Part shown: one piece after another, positions 31,914 through 41,861 of the stretch | Layout: every line of letters begins with the position of its first letter | How positions within the stretch are numbered: position 1 is the first letter of the stretch | DNA from: Brevibacillus reuszeri | Lineage (GTDB): Bacteria > Bacillota > Bacilli > Brevibacillales > Brevibacillaceae | Reading direction: 5' to 3' | DNA length: 64,000 nt | Assembly: GCF_001187725.1 (NCBI RefSeq) | Contig: NZ_LGIQ01000017.1 | Location: 62,001-126,000 of the forward strand | Translations under genes and position numbers: made by a program | Notes under the pieces: generated by a model | Databases searched by the model: none | What the model was told of the DNA's origin: nothing | What the model saw: only the letters and a program-made list of their open reading frames with translations

Positions 31914-34646
31914 ATGGCTAACAAAGATGCTTACAAAGTAAAATCTTCCCTGCAGGTAGGCGACAAGTCTTTCGCGTTTTATCGCCTGCAAGGATTGGAA
32001 GAACAAGGACTTGGTGATGTTTCCAAGCTTCCATTCTCCATTAAAGTTCTGCTTGAGGCTGCTGTACGTCAATTCGACGGACGCGCGATCACAAAAGAAC
32101 ACGTACAACAACTCGCGACTTGGACAAAAGGCCGCGACGAAAACCAAGAAGTACCTCTCATGCCAGCTCGTATCGTACTGCAAGACTTCACCGGTGTACC
32201 GGCTGTAGTTGACCTCGCTGCGATGCGTATCGCGATGAAGCGTGCTGGTGGAGATCCTAAACGAATCAACCCACTCGTACCAGTAGACCTCGTTATCGAC
32301 CACTCCGTCATGGTAGATGATTTCGGTAACGCATCTGCTCTGGACAACAACATGAAATTGGAATTCGAACGCAACCAAGAGCGCTACCGCTTCCTGCGTT
32401 GGGCACAAACTGCGTTTGACAATTTCCGTGCGGTTCCTCCGGCAACTGGTATCGTTCACCAAGTTAACCTGGAGTACCTCGCAACTGTAATCGCTACTCG
32501 TGAAGTAGACGGCGAGCTCGTAGCTTTCCCTGACTCTCTCGTAGGTACTGACTCCCACACCACTATGATCAACGGTCTTGGTGTTCTTGGATGGGGTGTT
32601 GGTGGTATCGAGGCAGAAGCTGGAATGCTCGGCCAACCTCTGTACTTCGTAACTCCAGAAGTTGTTGGTTTCAAACTGACTGGCACTCTGAGTGCTGGTG
32701 CAACTGCAACCGACCTCGCTCTGACTGTTACGCAAATGCTGCGTAAAAAAGGCGTTGTAGGTAAATTCGTTGAGTTCTACGGACCTGGCTTGTCCAACAT
32801 CTCGCTGGCTGACCGCGCAACCGTAGCCAACATGGCACCTGAATACGGCGCTACTATGGGCTTCTTCCCAGTAGACTCCGAAACGCTTAACTATATGCGT
32901 CAAACTGGTCGCGAAGAAGACCTCATCTCCCTGGTTGAAACTTACACCAAAGCACAAGGTCTCTTCCGTACAGACGATACGCCAGACCCAGTATTCTCCG
33001 AAACATTGGAACTGGATCTGTCCACTGTAGTACCAAGCTTGGCTGGTCCAAAACGCCCACAAGACCGCGTAGAACTGACTGCTATGAAGGAATCCTTCAA
33101 TAACAGCCTCGTTACGCCAATCGACAAAGGCGGTTTTGGTCTCTCCGAAGAGAAAATCGCAGCTTCTGCAGATGTAACGTATGCAAACGGTGAAAAAGCT
33201 ACACTAAAAACTGGTGCGGTTGTTATCGCAGCGATCACTTCCTGTACCAATACATCAAACCCTAGCGTAATGCTGGGTGCAGGTATCCTGGCGAAAAAGG
33301 CTGTGGAAAAAGGCCTGACAAAACCTGCTTTCGTAAAAAGCTCTCTGGCTCCAGGTTCCCGCGTAGTTACGCAATACCTGACTGACGCTGGTCTGATCGA
33401 CTCCTTGAACGCTATCGGCTTCAACGTAGTTGGTTATGGTTGCACCACTTGCATCGGTAACTCTGGTCCATTGCCAGAAGAAACCAGCAAAGCAATCGCT
33501 GACGAAGACCTGACTGTTGCAGCTGTACTTTCCGGTAACCGTAACTTTGAAGGCCGTATCCATGCACAGGTAAAAGCGAACTACCTCGCTTCTCCTCCAT
33601 TGGTTATCGCTTATGCACTGGCGGGTACTGTAGATATCGACCTGACTACAGAACCAATCGGTACTGGCAAAGACGGTCAGCCTGTATTCTTGAAAGACAT
33701 CTGGCCATCTCCACAAGAGATTTCTGCGGCAATGGGTAAAGCAATGAACCCTGACTTGTTCCGCGCTGAGTACGGCCAAGTGTTCACACAAAACGATGCT
33801 TGGAACAAAATCGATGTTCCAACTGGCGATCTGTACGAGTGGGATGAAAAATCCACGTACATCCAAGAACCGCCATTCTTTAAAGACCTGGCTGGTGAAA
33901 TCGCAGCGATCGCAGACATCAAAGCAGCGAACACCATCGCACTGTTTGGTGACTCTGTGACAACTGACCACATCTCCCCAGCTGGTAACATCGCACCAAC
34001 CAGCCCTGCAGGTCTGTATCTGCAAGCGAACGGCGTAGAGCGCAAAGACTTCAACTCCTACGGTGCTCGTCGTGGTAGCCATGATGTTATGATGCGCGGT
34101 ACATTTGCGAACATCCGTATCCGCAACCAAGTGGCTCCTGGCACTGAGGGTGGCGTAACCAAATACTTGCCAACTGACGAAGTAATGTCCATCTACGATG
34201 CTTCCATGAAGTATCAAGCAGACGGTACGCCACTCGTTGTATTGGCTGGTAAAGAGTACGGTACTGGTTCTTCCCGTGACTGGGCAGCAAAAGGTACTTT
34301 CCTCCTCGGCATCAAAGCGGTTATTGCTGAGAGCTTCGAGCGTATCCACCGTGCTAACCTTGTTGGTATGGGCGTTCTGCCTCTGCAATTCGCTGATGGC
34401 CAAAGCTGGAAGTCCCTTGGCATCGATGGAACTGAGTCCTTCAGCATTCTGGGTCTCTCCGACGATGTTCAACCTGGCCAACGCGTAAAAGTACAAGCAA
34501 CCAAGAAAGATGGCAGCACTTCCGAATTCGAAGTAATCGTGCGCCTCGACTCCATGGTAGACGTAGACTACTACCGCAATGGTGGTATTCTCCAAACTGT
34601 TCTTCGCCAACTGCTGGACGAAGGCAAACCAGTTACAACAAAGTAA
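31914..34646 (+). CDS. acnA: aconitate hydratase
   Basis: The protein has 910 residues from ATG 31914 behind AGGGAGGTTG; the longer frame from 31746 is rejected. It is the AcnA/CitB type: [59 protein letters not shown], and the 4Fe-4S cysteines in [10 protein letters not shown] and [14 protein letters not shown]. The swivel domain holds [13 protein letters not shown] and [15 protein letters not shown]. It isomerises citrate to isocitrate in the TCA cycle; AcnA types can also bind iron-responsive RNA. Codon use is strongly biased, as in highly expressed genes, which creates long antisense frames. Confidence 0.97.
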   Translation: MANKDAYKVKSSLQVGDKSFAFYRLQGLEEQGLGDVSKLPFSIKVLLEAAVRQFDGRAITKEHVQQLATWTKGRDENQEVPLMPARIVLQDFTGVPAVVDLAAMRIAMKRAGGDPKRINPLVPVDLVIDHSVMVDDFGNASALDNNMKLEFERNQERYRFLRWAQTAFDNFRAVPPATGIVHQVNLEYLATVIATREVDGELVAFPDSLVGTDSHTTMINGLGVLGWGVGGIEAEAGMLGQPLYFVTPEVVGFKLTGTLSAGATATDLALTVTQMLRKKGVVGKFVEFYGPGLSNISLADRATVANMAPEYGATMGFFPVDSETLNYMRQTGREEDLISLVETYTKAQGLFRTDDTPDPVFSETLELDLSTVVPSLAGPKRPQDRVELTAMKESFNNSLVTPIDKGGFGLSEEKIAASADVTYANGEKATLKTGAVVIAAITSCTNTSNPSVMLGAGILAKKAVEKGLTKPAFVKSSLAPGSRVVTQYLTDAGLIDSLNAIGFNVVGYGCTTCIGNSGPLPEETSKAIADEDLTVAAVLSGNRNFEGRIHAQVKANYLASPPLVIAYALAGTVDIDLTTEPIGTGKDGQPVFLKDIWPSPQEISAAMGKAMNPDLFRAEYGQVFTQNDAWNKIDVPTGDLYEWDEKSTYIQEPPFFKDLAGEIAAIADIKAANTIALFGDSVTTDHISPAGNIAPTSPAGLYLQANGVERKDFNSYGARRGSHDVMMRGTFANIRIRNQVAPGTEGGVTKYLPTDEVMSIYDASMKYQADGTPLVVLAGKEYGTGSSRDWAAKGTFLLGIKAVIAESFERIHRANLVGMGVLPLQFADGQSWKSLGIDGTESFSILGLSDDVQPGQRVKVQATKKDGSTSEFEVIVRLDSMVDVDYYRNGGILQTVLRQLLDEGKPVTTK

Positions 34647-34684
34647 GAGATTGAAATAAGTTCATAGCAGCACCCACCCAACGA

Positions 34685-34725
34685 AAAGGGCAGTCTTTCG
34701 AGAAATCGGTAGGCTGCCCTTTTTC
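34685..34725 (+). terminator. aconitase terminator
   Basis: AAAGGGCAG / CTGCCCTTT stem followed by TTTC. Confidence 0.85.
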
Positions 34726-34792
34726 TATTTCTTTCTGGACGACACGGTAAGGCCCACCTACGAAATCATTTATCCATAAAAAGCGCCAAAGC

Positions 34793-34825
34793 AAAAACCA
34801 CCCTTTATTACTAAGGGTGGTTTTG
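34793..34825. terminator. terminator of the heterodimeric ABC operon
   Basis: AAAACCACCCTT / AAGGGTGGTTTT perfect stem, A/T tracts on both sides, 45 bases past the stop at 34870. Confidence 0.88.
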
Positions 34826-34869
34826 TCTTAAAAGCAGCTTTGATTTGGATCCTTTGCAGCTTTGTCTGG

Positions 34870-36780
34870 TCAGCTCACTTGCTGACTCGTACTTCCCTCG
34901 GAAAATTGACTGTTATACAAATCTGCGTAGAAGCCGCCTTGCTCCAGCAGCTCTTCATGATTGCCCTGCTCAATAACCGTTCCTTGATTCATGACCAGAA
35001 TCAGATCCGCGTCACGAATGGTAGAAAGTCGGTGGGCGATGACAAAGGATGTTCTACCCTCCATCAGTCCCGTCATTGCTTTTTGGATCAAAAGCTCTGT
35101 CCGCGTGTCTACACTGCTTGTTGCCTCGTCAAGAATCAAAATCGTCGGATCAGCCAAAAAGGCGCGGGCAATTGTCAAAAGCTGCTTCTGACCTTGTGAA
35201 ATATTCGATGCCTCTTCATTCAATATCGTTTCATAGCCTTCTGGCAGAGTCCGTACGAAGTGATCTGCATGCGCTGCACGAGACGCCTGCATAATCTCCT
35301 CATCACTCGCTCCAGCCCTGCCGTAAGCGATATTTTCTTTGATCGTGCCGTTGAACAGCCATGTGTCCTGCAGAACCATCCCAAATTTATTTCTCAGCTC
35401 GCTGCGCGGCAGCTCGCGTATATTGGTTCCATCAATCGTGATTCGGCCCTCTCCAATCTCGTAAAACCGCATAAGCAGGTTGACGAGGGTCGTTTTTCCG
35501 GCTCCTGTTGGTCCAACAATGGCTACCGTCATTCCGGGCTTCACATCGATATTCATGTTTTGAATGAGTGGCTCGTTTTCTTTGTAGCCAAAGGAAACAT
35601 TTTCAAATCGCACATGCCCTGCAAGCCCCTCAGCAGTAGCAGAAGTGGAATCCGCATCCACATCTGTAGACTCTTCCGGCTCATCGAGTATTTCGAAGAC
35701 TCGCTCTGCTGCTACGAGGGTGGACTGAATGATGTTTGCGATATTCGCTGTTTGCGTAATCGGCTGGGAAAACTGCTGGGCGTATTGGATAAAAGCCTGC
35801 ACATCCCCGATCAAAATGCTGCCACGGGTAACGAGCACACCACCAACCACACAGACGAGCACAAAGCCGATATTGCCGACAAACATCATGAGCGGCATCA
35901 TGATTCCAGAAATGAACTGCGCCTTCCAGCCAGAGTTGTACAGCTTTTCATTGATCGCTTCGAACTTCTCAATGGCCTGCTCTTCACGCCCGAACGCTTT
36001 TACGATCTTGTGCCCGGTGTACATTTCTTCGACGTGACCATTCATCTCGCCGATGGCTTGCTGTTGTCCTTTAAAATGCGGCATGGAGCGAGCTGCTACC
36101 TGCTTGATAACGACGAAGCTAAGCGGCAAGGTTACCATCAAAATGACTGTCATGAGTGGACTGATGGTCAGCATCATGACGATGACACCCACCAGAGTAA
36201 TTACCGAGGTAATCATTTGCGTCAAGCTTTGCTGCAAGGTACCGCTAATCGTATCCACGTCATTGACTACACGGCTCATGACTTCCCCATGTGTTCGTCC
36301 GTCAAAATATTTGAGTGGAAGTCTGGCCAGCTTCTCATTCGCTTCCTTGCGCAGTGCATAGACCGTCTTCTGCGCAATTCCTGCCATTAAATACTGCTGC
36401 ACATAGGCAAACAAGGAGGAAAAGAGATAGAGCCCAATCAAGGTCAGAATAATTTGCCAAACGGCACCAAAATCAAACGCTGCCCCTGGCACTCCCTTTA
36501 ATTTCTCCATGAAGCCTTCAAAAATAGTCGTCGTGGCGTTCCCCAGCAATTTCGGACTGAGAATGCCAAAAACTGTACTGAGTGCGGCTGCTAGGAAAAC
36601 AATCGTTAGCCGAAAGCGATACGGCTTCAAATAGCTAAGCAGACGTCGCAATGTTCCCTTGAAATTTTTTGCCTTTTGTCCAGGCATCGTCATCATTCCA
36701 GGTCCGCCAAAACCCATCGGTCTTTGCGCCCCAGGTCCTCCACCAGGTCCATGAGGTGTACGCTGCTGCTGCTTACTCAT
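34870..36780 (-). CDS. ABC exporter half-transporter, subunit with degenerate signature
   Basis: The protein has 636 residues. A ~35-residue Gly/Pro/Met-rich cytoplasmic lead precedes six helices, and the ATPase domain has Walker A GPTGAGKTT (423-431) and a complete Walker B with Glu552 (LILDEATSSVD). The signature is NISQGQ (527-531) instead of LSGGQ. With the partner gene (start overlap ATGA at 36777-36780) it forms a heterodimer with one weakened ATP site. It resembles YfiC/YheH-type exporters. Multidrug export is the family expectation; no specific substrate visible. Confidence 0.92.
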   Translation of the reverse strand: MSKQQQRTPHGPGGGPGAQRPMGFGGPGMMTMPGQKAKNFKGTLRRLLSYLKPYRFRLTIVFLAAALSTVFGILSPKLLGNATTTIFEGFMEKLKGVPGAAFDFGAVWQIILTLIGLYLFSSLFAYVQQYLMAGIAQKTVYALRKEANEKLARLPLKYFDGRTHGEVMSRVVNDVDTISGTLQQSLTQMITSVITLVGVIVMMLTISPLMTVILMVTLPLSFVVIKQVAARSMPHFKGQQQAIGEMNGHVEEMYTGHKIVKAFGREEQAIEKFEAINEKLYNSGWKAQFISGIMMPLMMFVGNIGFVLVCVVGGVLVTRGSILIGDVQAFIQYAQQFSQPITQTANIANIIQSTLVAAERVFEILDEPEESTDVDADSTSATAEGLAGHVRFENVSFGYKENEPLIQNMNIDVKPGMTVAIVGPTGAGKTTLVNLLMRFYEIGEGRITIDGTNIRELPRSELRNKFGMVLQDTWLFNGTIKENIAYGRAGASDEEIMQASRAAHADHFVRTLPEGYETILNEEASNISQGQKQLLTIARAFLADPTILILDEATSSVDTRTELLIQKAMTGLMEGRTSFVIAHRLSTIRDADLILVMNQGTVIEQGNHEELLEQGGFYADLYNSQFSEGSTSQQVS

Positions 36781-38516
36781 GCGATTTCCTCCTCCGTCAG
36801 CTGGGATTTGACGATCTCTTTGTAGACGTCACAGGTATCCATTAATTCATGGTGAGTGCCTTTGCCTACAATCTCGCCTTCCTCCAGCACGATAATCTGA
36901 TCCGCATCCATGACGGTATTCACGCGCTGGGCAACGATGATGACGGTCGCTTCTTCTGTCTCGTTCTTTAGAGCTGCCCGCAGCTTGGCATCTGTTTTGA
37001 AATCCAGAGCAGAAAAGCTGTCATCAAAGACGTAAATCTCCGGCTTTCGAATGAGCGCTCGTGCAATGGACAGTCTTTGCTTTTGCCCACCTGACAGGTT
37101 TGCTCCTCCTTGCGCCAGCACCGTTTGGAGTCCGTCCTTCATCGTGGCGACAAAATCGGAAGCCTGCGCGGTCTGTAGTGCCTGCTCGACCTCCTCGTCC
37201 GTCGCTCCTTCATTGCCATAACGAATATTGTCTGCGATCGTTCCCGTGAAGAGCAGCGCCTTCTGCGGGACAAAGCCAATGATTGCGCGGAGCACATTTT
37301 GCGGCAGGTCACGCACATCCGTGTTCCCGATACGGACACTTCCACTTTCGACATCATAAAAGCGCGGGATCAAGCTGATGAGTGTAGACTTTCCTGAGCC
37401 CGTACCACCAATAATCGCCGTTACCTGGCCGGGCTTCGCTGTGAACGAAACGGAAGACAAGGCTGGCTTCTCTGCACCCGGGTAGCGGAATGTCACCTGA
37501 TCAAAAATGACTTCTCCTGCCTCCCTGGCTTTTTTTGCTTCTGCCTGTTCCTTATCCAGGATGACAGGGTCTGTCGCCAGCACTTCATGAATACGCAGCG
37601 ACGAAGCAGAAGCCCTCGGCACCATACTGAACATCATGGAAGCCATCATCAGCGAGAATAAAATTTGCATCGCATACTGTAAAAAGGCCATCAGATCACC
37701 GACCTGCATATGTCCGGTACTGATGCGCAGGCCGCCAAACCAGATGATCGCAATCGAGGTCACGTTCATCATCAGCATCATGATTGGCATCATCGCCGCC
37801 ATGATCTGATTCGCTTTGATCGCAGTCGCCGTGAGGTCTTGATTGGCCTGATCAAAGCGTGCACGCTCATGCTCGGTTCGATTAAAGGCACGAACGACAC
37901 GGATTCCGGTCAAATATTCGCGCAACACCAGATTCAAACGGTCGATCTTGGTTTGCATCGTCTTGAAATAAGGAATCCCTTTGGACCCGATCAAATAAAT
38001 CGCCAAAGCTAGGATCGGGATCGCCCCAATAATGACAAGAGACAGCTTGGCATCCTTAGATACCGCCATGATAATCCCACCGATACACATCATCGGTGCC
38101 ATGACCATCATTCTCAGCATCATGTTAAGCACTTGCTGGACTTGCGTAATGTCATTCGTCGTACGAGTAATGAGGGAAGCCGTGCTGAGCTTGTCAAACT
38201 CCTGCAAAGAAAAACGCTCGATATGACGAAAAACACTGCTGCGCAGCCGCATCCCGAAGCCTGAAGCTGCACGAGACGCCAGATAGCTGGCACAGACTGA
38301 CAAGATGGCACCAACTGCAGATACAAGGAGCATGAATCCGCCAATCCTCCATATATAAGCAGTGTCCTCCTTGACGATTCCTTCGTTGACGATATCTGAC
38401 ATCAACGTAGGCAGATACAGATTGGCAATCGATTGAAGCAGCACAAATACCATGGTCATGATGACCATATACCGGTAAGGCCGCAAAAAACGCAGTAATC
38501 GTAACACAAGAATCAC
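36777..38516 (-). CDS. ABC exporter half-transporter, subunit with degenerate Walker B
   Basis: The protein has 579 residues: six helices, Walker A GGTGSGKST (370-378) and canonical LSGGQ (474-478). The residue after Walker B is Asp499 (YVFDDSFSALD) where catalytic Glu normally sits. The H-loop is also altered (IIVAQRVNTV, Gln for His). These changes are the mark of the non-catalytic partner in heterodimeric exporters such as YfiB/YheI-type pairs. It is the first gene of the two-gene operon. Confidence 0.93.
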   Translation of the reverse strand: MILVLRLLRFLRPYRYMVIMTMVFVLLQSIANLYLPTLMSDIVNEGIVKEDTAYIWRIGGFMLLVSAVGAILSVCASYLASRAASGFGMRLRSSVFRHIERFSLQEFDKLSTASLITRTTNDITQVQQVLNMMLRMMVMAPMMCIGGIIMAVSKDAKLSLVIIGAIPILALAIYLIGSKGIPYFKTMQTKIDRLNLVLREYLTGIRVVRAFNRTEHERARFDQANQDLTATAIKANQIMAAMMPIMMLMMNVTSIAIIWFGGLRISTGHMQVGDLMAFLQYAMQILFSLMMASMMFSMVPRASASSLRIHEVLATDPVILDKEQAEAKKAREAGEVIFDQVTFRYPGAEKPALSSVSFTAKPGQVTAIIGGTGSGKSTLISLIPRFYDVESGSVRIGNTDVRDLPQNVLRAIIGFVPQKALLFTGTIADNIRYGNEGATDEEVEQALQTAQASDFVATMKDGLQTVLAQGGANLSGGQKQRLSIARALIRKPEIYVFDDSFSALDFKTDAKLRAALKNETEEATVIIVAQRVNTVMDADQIIVLEEGEIVGKGTHHELMDTCDVYKEIVKSQLTEEEIA

Positions 38517-38646
38517 CCTCCGGTACGGATTGGACTATGGGAACAAATTTTAACTGATCCATTCCTCCAGAGCAAGTGGTAGCCATCATTTTCCTACCTT
38601 CGTTCCAAGACAGCCTGAAACTTCGCCACTGAAGGGCCAACAGTGA

Positions 38647-39234
38647 TTACCCGTTCATTTTTTGCTTCATCTCCGCAAGCATTCGTCGCCGGGCAATGCG
38701 AGGATCGAGCTCCGGATTCACTATGTGCTGAATGTACTGTCTGGCGCTGATCTCGATTTGCTCCTCGGTAGCCTGAACGGCTCCATAAAAGGTGAAGTGA
38801 GGCAGCATCGTCATTCCGACCTGATTGGCAAAAGCTTGCAAGGGACGTGTCAATTCACTGATCGTGTAGCCAATCAATCCGCCCGCTTGATATGTTTCAT
38901 GCGCACCTCCGATTGAGATGGCGAGCAGCAGCTCTTTTCCTGCTACCGCCTTTCCACCAGATCCAAACAACCAGGCTGTCGTGAACACTTCATCTAGCCA
39001 TTGCTTCAACAAAGATGGTGTTCCATACCACTGAAACGGGAATTGCAGCACAACCCGCTCATGATCAGCTAGCAGCGTTTGCTCATAAGGGACGTCTATT
39101 GCTTTATCAGCGTATGAGGCATACAATTCATGCACCATGACATGCTCAGGTTGCTTCAATAATTCCACAGCCCACCGTTTGTTGACGCGTGATTGCTGCA
39201 ACTGAGGATGGGCAACGATAACTAATGTCTTCAT
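38647..39234 (-). CDS. NAD(P)H-dependent flavin oxidoreductase (KefF/YwrO type)
   Basis: The protein has 195 residues from ATG 39234. It has a flavodoxin-like fold: TLVIVAHPQLQQSRVNKRW for FMN phosphate binding, VLQFPFQWYGTPSLLKQWLDEVF, GKELLLAISIGGAHETYQAGG. The family reduces quinones and related electrophiles as cytoplasmic homodimers. It lies directly after the TetR gene on the same strand, and a TetR-type operator copy in the 62-base spacer suggests induction by the TetR ligand, perhaps a quinone or disulfide stress agent. Confidence 0.9.
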   Translation of the reverse strand: MKTLVIVAHPQLQQSRVNKRWAVELLKQPEHVMVHELYASYADKAIDVPYEQTLLADHERVVLQFPFQWYGTPSLLKQWLDEVFTTAWLFGSGGKAVAGKELLLAISIGGAHETYQAGGLIGYTISELTRPLQAFANQVGMTMLPHFTFYGAVQATEEQIEISARQYIQHIVNPELDPRIARRRMLAEMKQKMNG

Positions 39235-39263
39235 ATGAAACTCAGCTCCTTTTTATTTTTGAC

Positions 39264-39277
39264 TGACACGAAAGTCA
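39264..39277. promoter_or_regulatory. TetR operator copy in front of the oxidoreductase gene
   Basis: TGACACGAAAGTCA is a 5-4-5 palindrome with one mismatch. It is related to TGACATTCGTGTTA before the TetR gene; both fit TGACA-N4-TGTCA with TTCG/CGAA in the centre. Confidence 0.6.
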
Positions 39278-39296
39278 ATTTTAAAATCAAAAAAAA

Positions 39297-39950
39297 TTAC
39301 TCTGGTCTAATGACAAATAATGCCGACTCGATCACTTGCTCAAACAGCTCCTTGAGCTGCTCGTTGATCTCCTGAGCTGTCGCCCCTTGGTCAGCGAGGT
39401 CTTGCTTTGTCTGGTCTAAATAATTCATTCCCTGCGATACGGCACCCCAAAATTGCATGGCCATCAGACTCGCCTCTCCAGTACGGATCGTTTTTTGCTC
39501 CATGCCTTTCTCAACGGCTTGTGTCATCGGCTGCAGGAAGGTCTTTACCCATTTGAACGGAGAAAATTGCTCCGCTGTATACAAATAGTGTACATCCAGG
39601 CTGATTCGCGTGAAAAAGCGAGACACTGCAGGCTCTTCCAATACTTGCCGGCAAACAATTCGTGCATACGTATGGAACAGATCAAATGCGGAGCCCTCTT
39701 GCTCGAAATGCGTTTTCGTAAATTGTTGGGTCTTTTCCATCACATACTCGAAAAGCTCACGAAATAAGGTCTGCTTGTTTTTAAAATAGTGATAGACCAG
39801 CCCGCGCGCCAGACCAGCCCTCTCTGCGATCTCCCCAATCTCTGATGCAGCGTATCCTTTCTCTGCATAAACGTGAATCGCCGCCTGCAAAATTTCCTGT
39901 GTCCGCTGCTTACGGATCTCTTCATTTTGTTCTTTGGTACGTGGTGACAT
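39297..39950 (-). CDS. TetR/AcrR-family repressor
   Basis: The protein has 217 residues from ATG 39950; the longer reading to 40157 is rejected. The HTH is ILQAAIHVYAEKGYAASEIGEIAERAGLARGLVYHYFKNKQTLFRELF. The C-terminal ligand domain contains the SRFFTRISLDVHYLYTAEQF segment. It is likely to control itself and the downstream oxidoreductase, since matching operator-like palindromes sit before each gene. Confidence 0.92.
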   Translation of the reverse strand: MSPRTKEQNEEIRKQRTQEILQAAIHVYAEKGYAASEIGEIAERAGLARGLVYHYFKNKQTLFRELFEYVMEKTQQFTKTHFEQEGSAFDLFHTYARIVCRQVLEEPAVSRFFTRISLDVHYLYTAEQFSPFKWVKTFLQPMTQAVEKGMEQKTIRTGEASLMAMQFWGAVSQGMNYLDQTKQDLADQGATAQEINEQLKELFEQVIESALFVIRPE

Positions 39951-39971
39951 GATCAAGCCCTCATTTTTCAT

Positions 39972-39985
39972 TGACATTCGTGTTA
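39972..39985. promoter_or_regulatory. TetR operator copy in front of the tetR gene
   Basis: TGACATTCGTGTTA, a 5-4-5 palindrome with one mismatch, about 20 bases upstream of the repressor start. It is the sister of the site at 39264-39277. Confidence 0.6.
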
Positions 39986-40046
39986 ATAAGAAAACCTCTA
40001 TCGAGGCTTCTTTAAGGAGGTGCGACCGCGTTTTAGCGGAAAGTTT

Positions 40047-40103
40047 CCATGCGCTCCAGAATTCATAAGCGTCGCGATTATAATTTCTTATACGTTCAAA
40101 AAG
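40047..40103 (+). repeat. 57-bp dispersed repeat, copy 2
   Basis: Starts CCATGCGCTCCAGA and ends TTCAAAAAG, matching 27994-28050 without gaps at about 80 percent identity. GACCGC occurs shortly before each copy. Function unknown; it may be the end of a larger dispersed element. Confidence 0.7.
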
Positions 40104-40203
40104 ATACATGCAAATGGAACCTTTTGTCAACAACACATTTCCCGAAAACGAATACATGTTCTCCCCTTCTTTTAGGCAACCTTATAAAAGAGGAGGGATT
40201 GCT

Positions 40204-40530
40204 ATGAAGGAACAAAGCTTTGAAGAGATTTATGCCGCCTACAAAAATGCTGGCGAAGAGCAAGCCATAGAGGATAACGATGGTTCCACCACCTTACCCG
40301 ATGCTTCCGGCAAAGAACAAATTGTCGCCGTCCGAAAAAATGACGATGGAGATTTGATCGCATTCAAAACCAGCGCGGGACGTGAGCTTGATTACGTCAC
40401 TGCCCTTCAGGATGCAAAAGCAGGCAAGCTGGCACATGTGGACGTCTTTCATAAATACGGGCGTGATATTTTGCGCAGCGAGCCTGATGGCATCAAGGAA
40501 AACAATCTGGATAACCTGCCAACCTTTTAA
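40204..40530 (+). CDS. DUF3892 domain protein
   Basis: The protein has 108 residues from ATG 40204 behind GAGGAGGG. An acidic helical lead (~40 residues) precedes the DUF3892 core IVAVRKNDDGDLIAFKTSAGRELDYVTALQDAKAGKLAHVDVFHKYGRDILRSEPDG and the C-terminal NNLDNLPTF. The family consists of small cytoplasmic proteins of unknown function in Bacilli. A terminator follows directly. Family assignment is good; role unknown. Confidence 0.85.
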   Translation: MKEQSFEEIYAAYKNAGEEQAIEDNDGSTTLPDASGKEQIVAVRKNDDGDLIAFKTSAGRELDYVTALQDAKAGKLAHVDVFHKYGRDILRSEPDGIKENNLDNLPTF

Positions 40531-40554
40531 AGTGGAAAGCAAATACCCCGCCTT

Positions 40555-40581
40555 GCGGATAAACAAGGTGGGGTTGATTTT
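40555..40581. terminator. terminator between convergent DUF3892 and DUF4188 genes
   Basis: ACCCCGCCTTG / CAAGGTGGGGT hairpin, followed by GATTTTT on the plus strand. Confidence 0.75.
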
Positions 40582-41054
40582 TATGCATTGGTTAATCGTT
40601 GACGCGCTGATTCCCGCTTTCCTGTGGCAGGAACGAGCGTGCCGACCTTCCCTAAACCAAACGCAGGCATATTGACATACACATTCTCGTATTTCCCTGC
40701 TTCCACCAGGTAGGTCTCGTGAAAAATGCCCACGCTACCATCTGAGCCTATTGCCTGATTAAACTTTCGCCAGGCAGTCAAATGCTTGTGGCTGTTTCGC
40801 GCATATTGCTCCAGATGCTCGTAGGAACGCCAATATTGAATCTGCGTGATCGTCCGCATGTTGATGCTCCCGCTATCTCCCAAAAACCCAATCTCGGGGT
40901 TCTGATACAGCTCTTGCAGCATTCCCCCCATCGCATTTGCTACTGGAACCCATTTGTGTATAGCAAGCAAGCGATTGATGCGCATCCCGATAATAAAGAC
41001 GACGAATGATTCGTCCATCTGGGCAGTAAATCTTCCCGGCATGATTTTTGACAT
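40581..41054 (-). CDS. DUF4188 protein (dimeric alpha-beta barrel type)
   Basis: The protein has 157 residues from ATG 41054; AGGTGA lies 5 bases upstream, at the end of the tetR gene. Features such as FVVFIIGMRINRLLAIHKWVPVA, the TITQIQYWRSYEHLEQYARN block and GIFHETYLVEAGKYENVYVNMPAFGLG match DUF4188, related to antibiotic-monooxygenase-like barrels and sometimes annotated as phenylacetaldoxime-dehydratase-like. It follows the second TetR gene with overlapping signals, so it is probably the target of that repressor. Confidence 0.85.
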   Translation of the reverse strand: MSKIMPGRFTAQMDESFVVFIIGMRINRLLAIHKWVPVANAMGGMLQELYQNPEIGFLGDSGSINMRTITQIQYWRSYEHLEQYARNSHKHLTAWRKFNQAIGSDGSVGIFHETYLVEAGKYENVYVNMPAFGLGKVGTLVPATGKRESARQRLTNA

Positions 41055-41063
41055 AGCTGTCAC

Positions 41064-41699
41064 CTACTTTAACAAGGATTTGAGATGCATTTCGTAAAAA
41101 GCCATAAAATCACTGGCACGAAACAAATGAGCAGACAAATACGCACCGTAGAACATGGAGAACAGTAAGATGACAGCTTCCTCGTCACTTATGCGCGGCG
41201 AAAGATCTCCATCCTCCCGTGCCTCCATCACTGATTGTTTAAAAATGTCATGGAGCGAAACCTTGGCGATCTCCACCCTGTTCGCTTCATGTGGAAAAAG
41301 CAAGTACAGCTCAGCTTCTGACAATGTCGGTATCCAAGGATGCATCTTCTGTTCAGATAAAAAGCTGATTAGACTCAGCATGATTCCGGGATACTTCTTT
41401 CCGTCCTCTGTCACTTTCGCAAAAATGTAACGGACTGCCGCTAGACCCCGCTTTGAGCTATTGGACAGCTCCACATAGCATTCCGCCTGCCAAATACTCA
41501 TGAAGTAAATCAATAAATCCTCTTTTTGCGGAAAAAATTTAAAGAAAGTGACCTTGGATACTTCTGCATGCTGACATATATCTTCGACAAGCACACTCCG
41601 AAAAGTACCCTCCCCGATGCGTTCGAGGCACCCTTCCAGAAGAGCCAGCTTCGTTTTTGCTTTTTTCTTTTCGCGTAATGAAATAGTTTCTGACGTCAT
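41064..41699 (-). CDS. TetR/AcrR-family regulator
   Basis: The protein has 211 residues from ATG 41699. The N-terminal HTH is LALLEGCLERIGEGTFRSVLVEDICQHAEVSKVTFFKFFPQKEDLLIYFM, with FFKFFPQKEDLL in place of the usual YYHFKNKEDL. The ligand domain includes the MFYGAYLSAHLFRASDFMAFYE helix. It is cotranscribed with the DUF4188 gene. Ligand unknown. Confidence 0.88.
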   Translation of the reverse strand: MTSETISLREKKKAKTKLALLEGCLERIGEGTFRSVLVEDICQHAEVSKVTFFKFFPQKEDLLIYFMSIWQAECYVELSNSSKRGLAAVRYIFAKVTEDGKKYPGIMLSLISFLSEQKMHPWIPTLSEAELYLLFPHEANRVEIAKVSLHDIFKQSVMEAREDGDLSPRISDEEAVILLFSMFYGAYLSAHLFRASDFMAFYEMHLKSLLK

Positions 41700-41861
41700 G
41701 ACCTTTTTCCTTTCGTTGGGTTCCCCTTGAATTAATAATAGTAAATAAATTAACCTTAGTAAAGTATTTTATTTGAGTTCGTTTTTAATTTCTTGATTTC
41801 AAGTAGCCTTTGACGCCCAACTCCATACGATAGTGAAGAGCCCTTCGAAGGAGAGAATCAC

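Noticed and set aside
31872-34610. Long minus-strand open frames (396 and 451 codons) opposite aconitase
   Set aside because: They come from the strongly biased codon use of aconitase, have no ribosome sites and show no recognisable domains.
40048-40203. Small peptide starting at the ATG inside the 57-bp repeat (MRSRIHKRRDY...)
   Set aside because: The other repeat copy stops after 11 codons, so the frame is not conserved; the upstream AAGGAGG is too far away.
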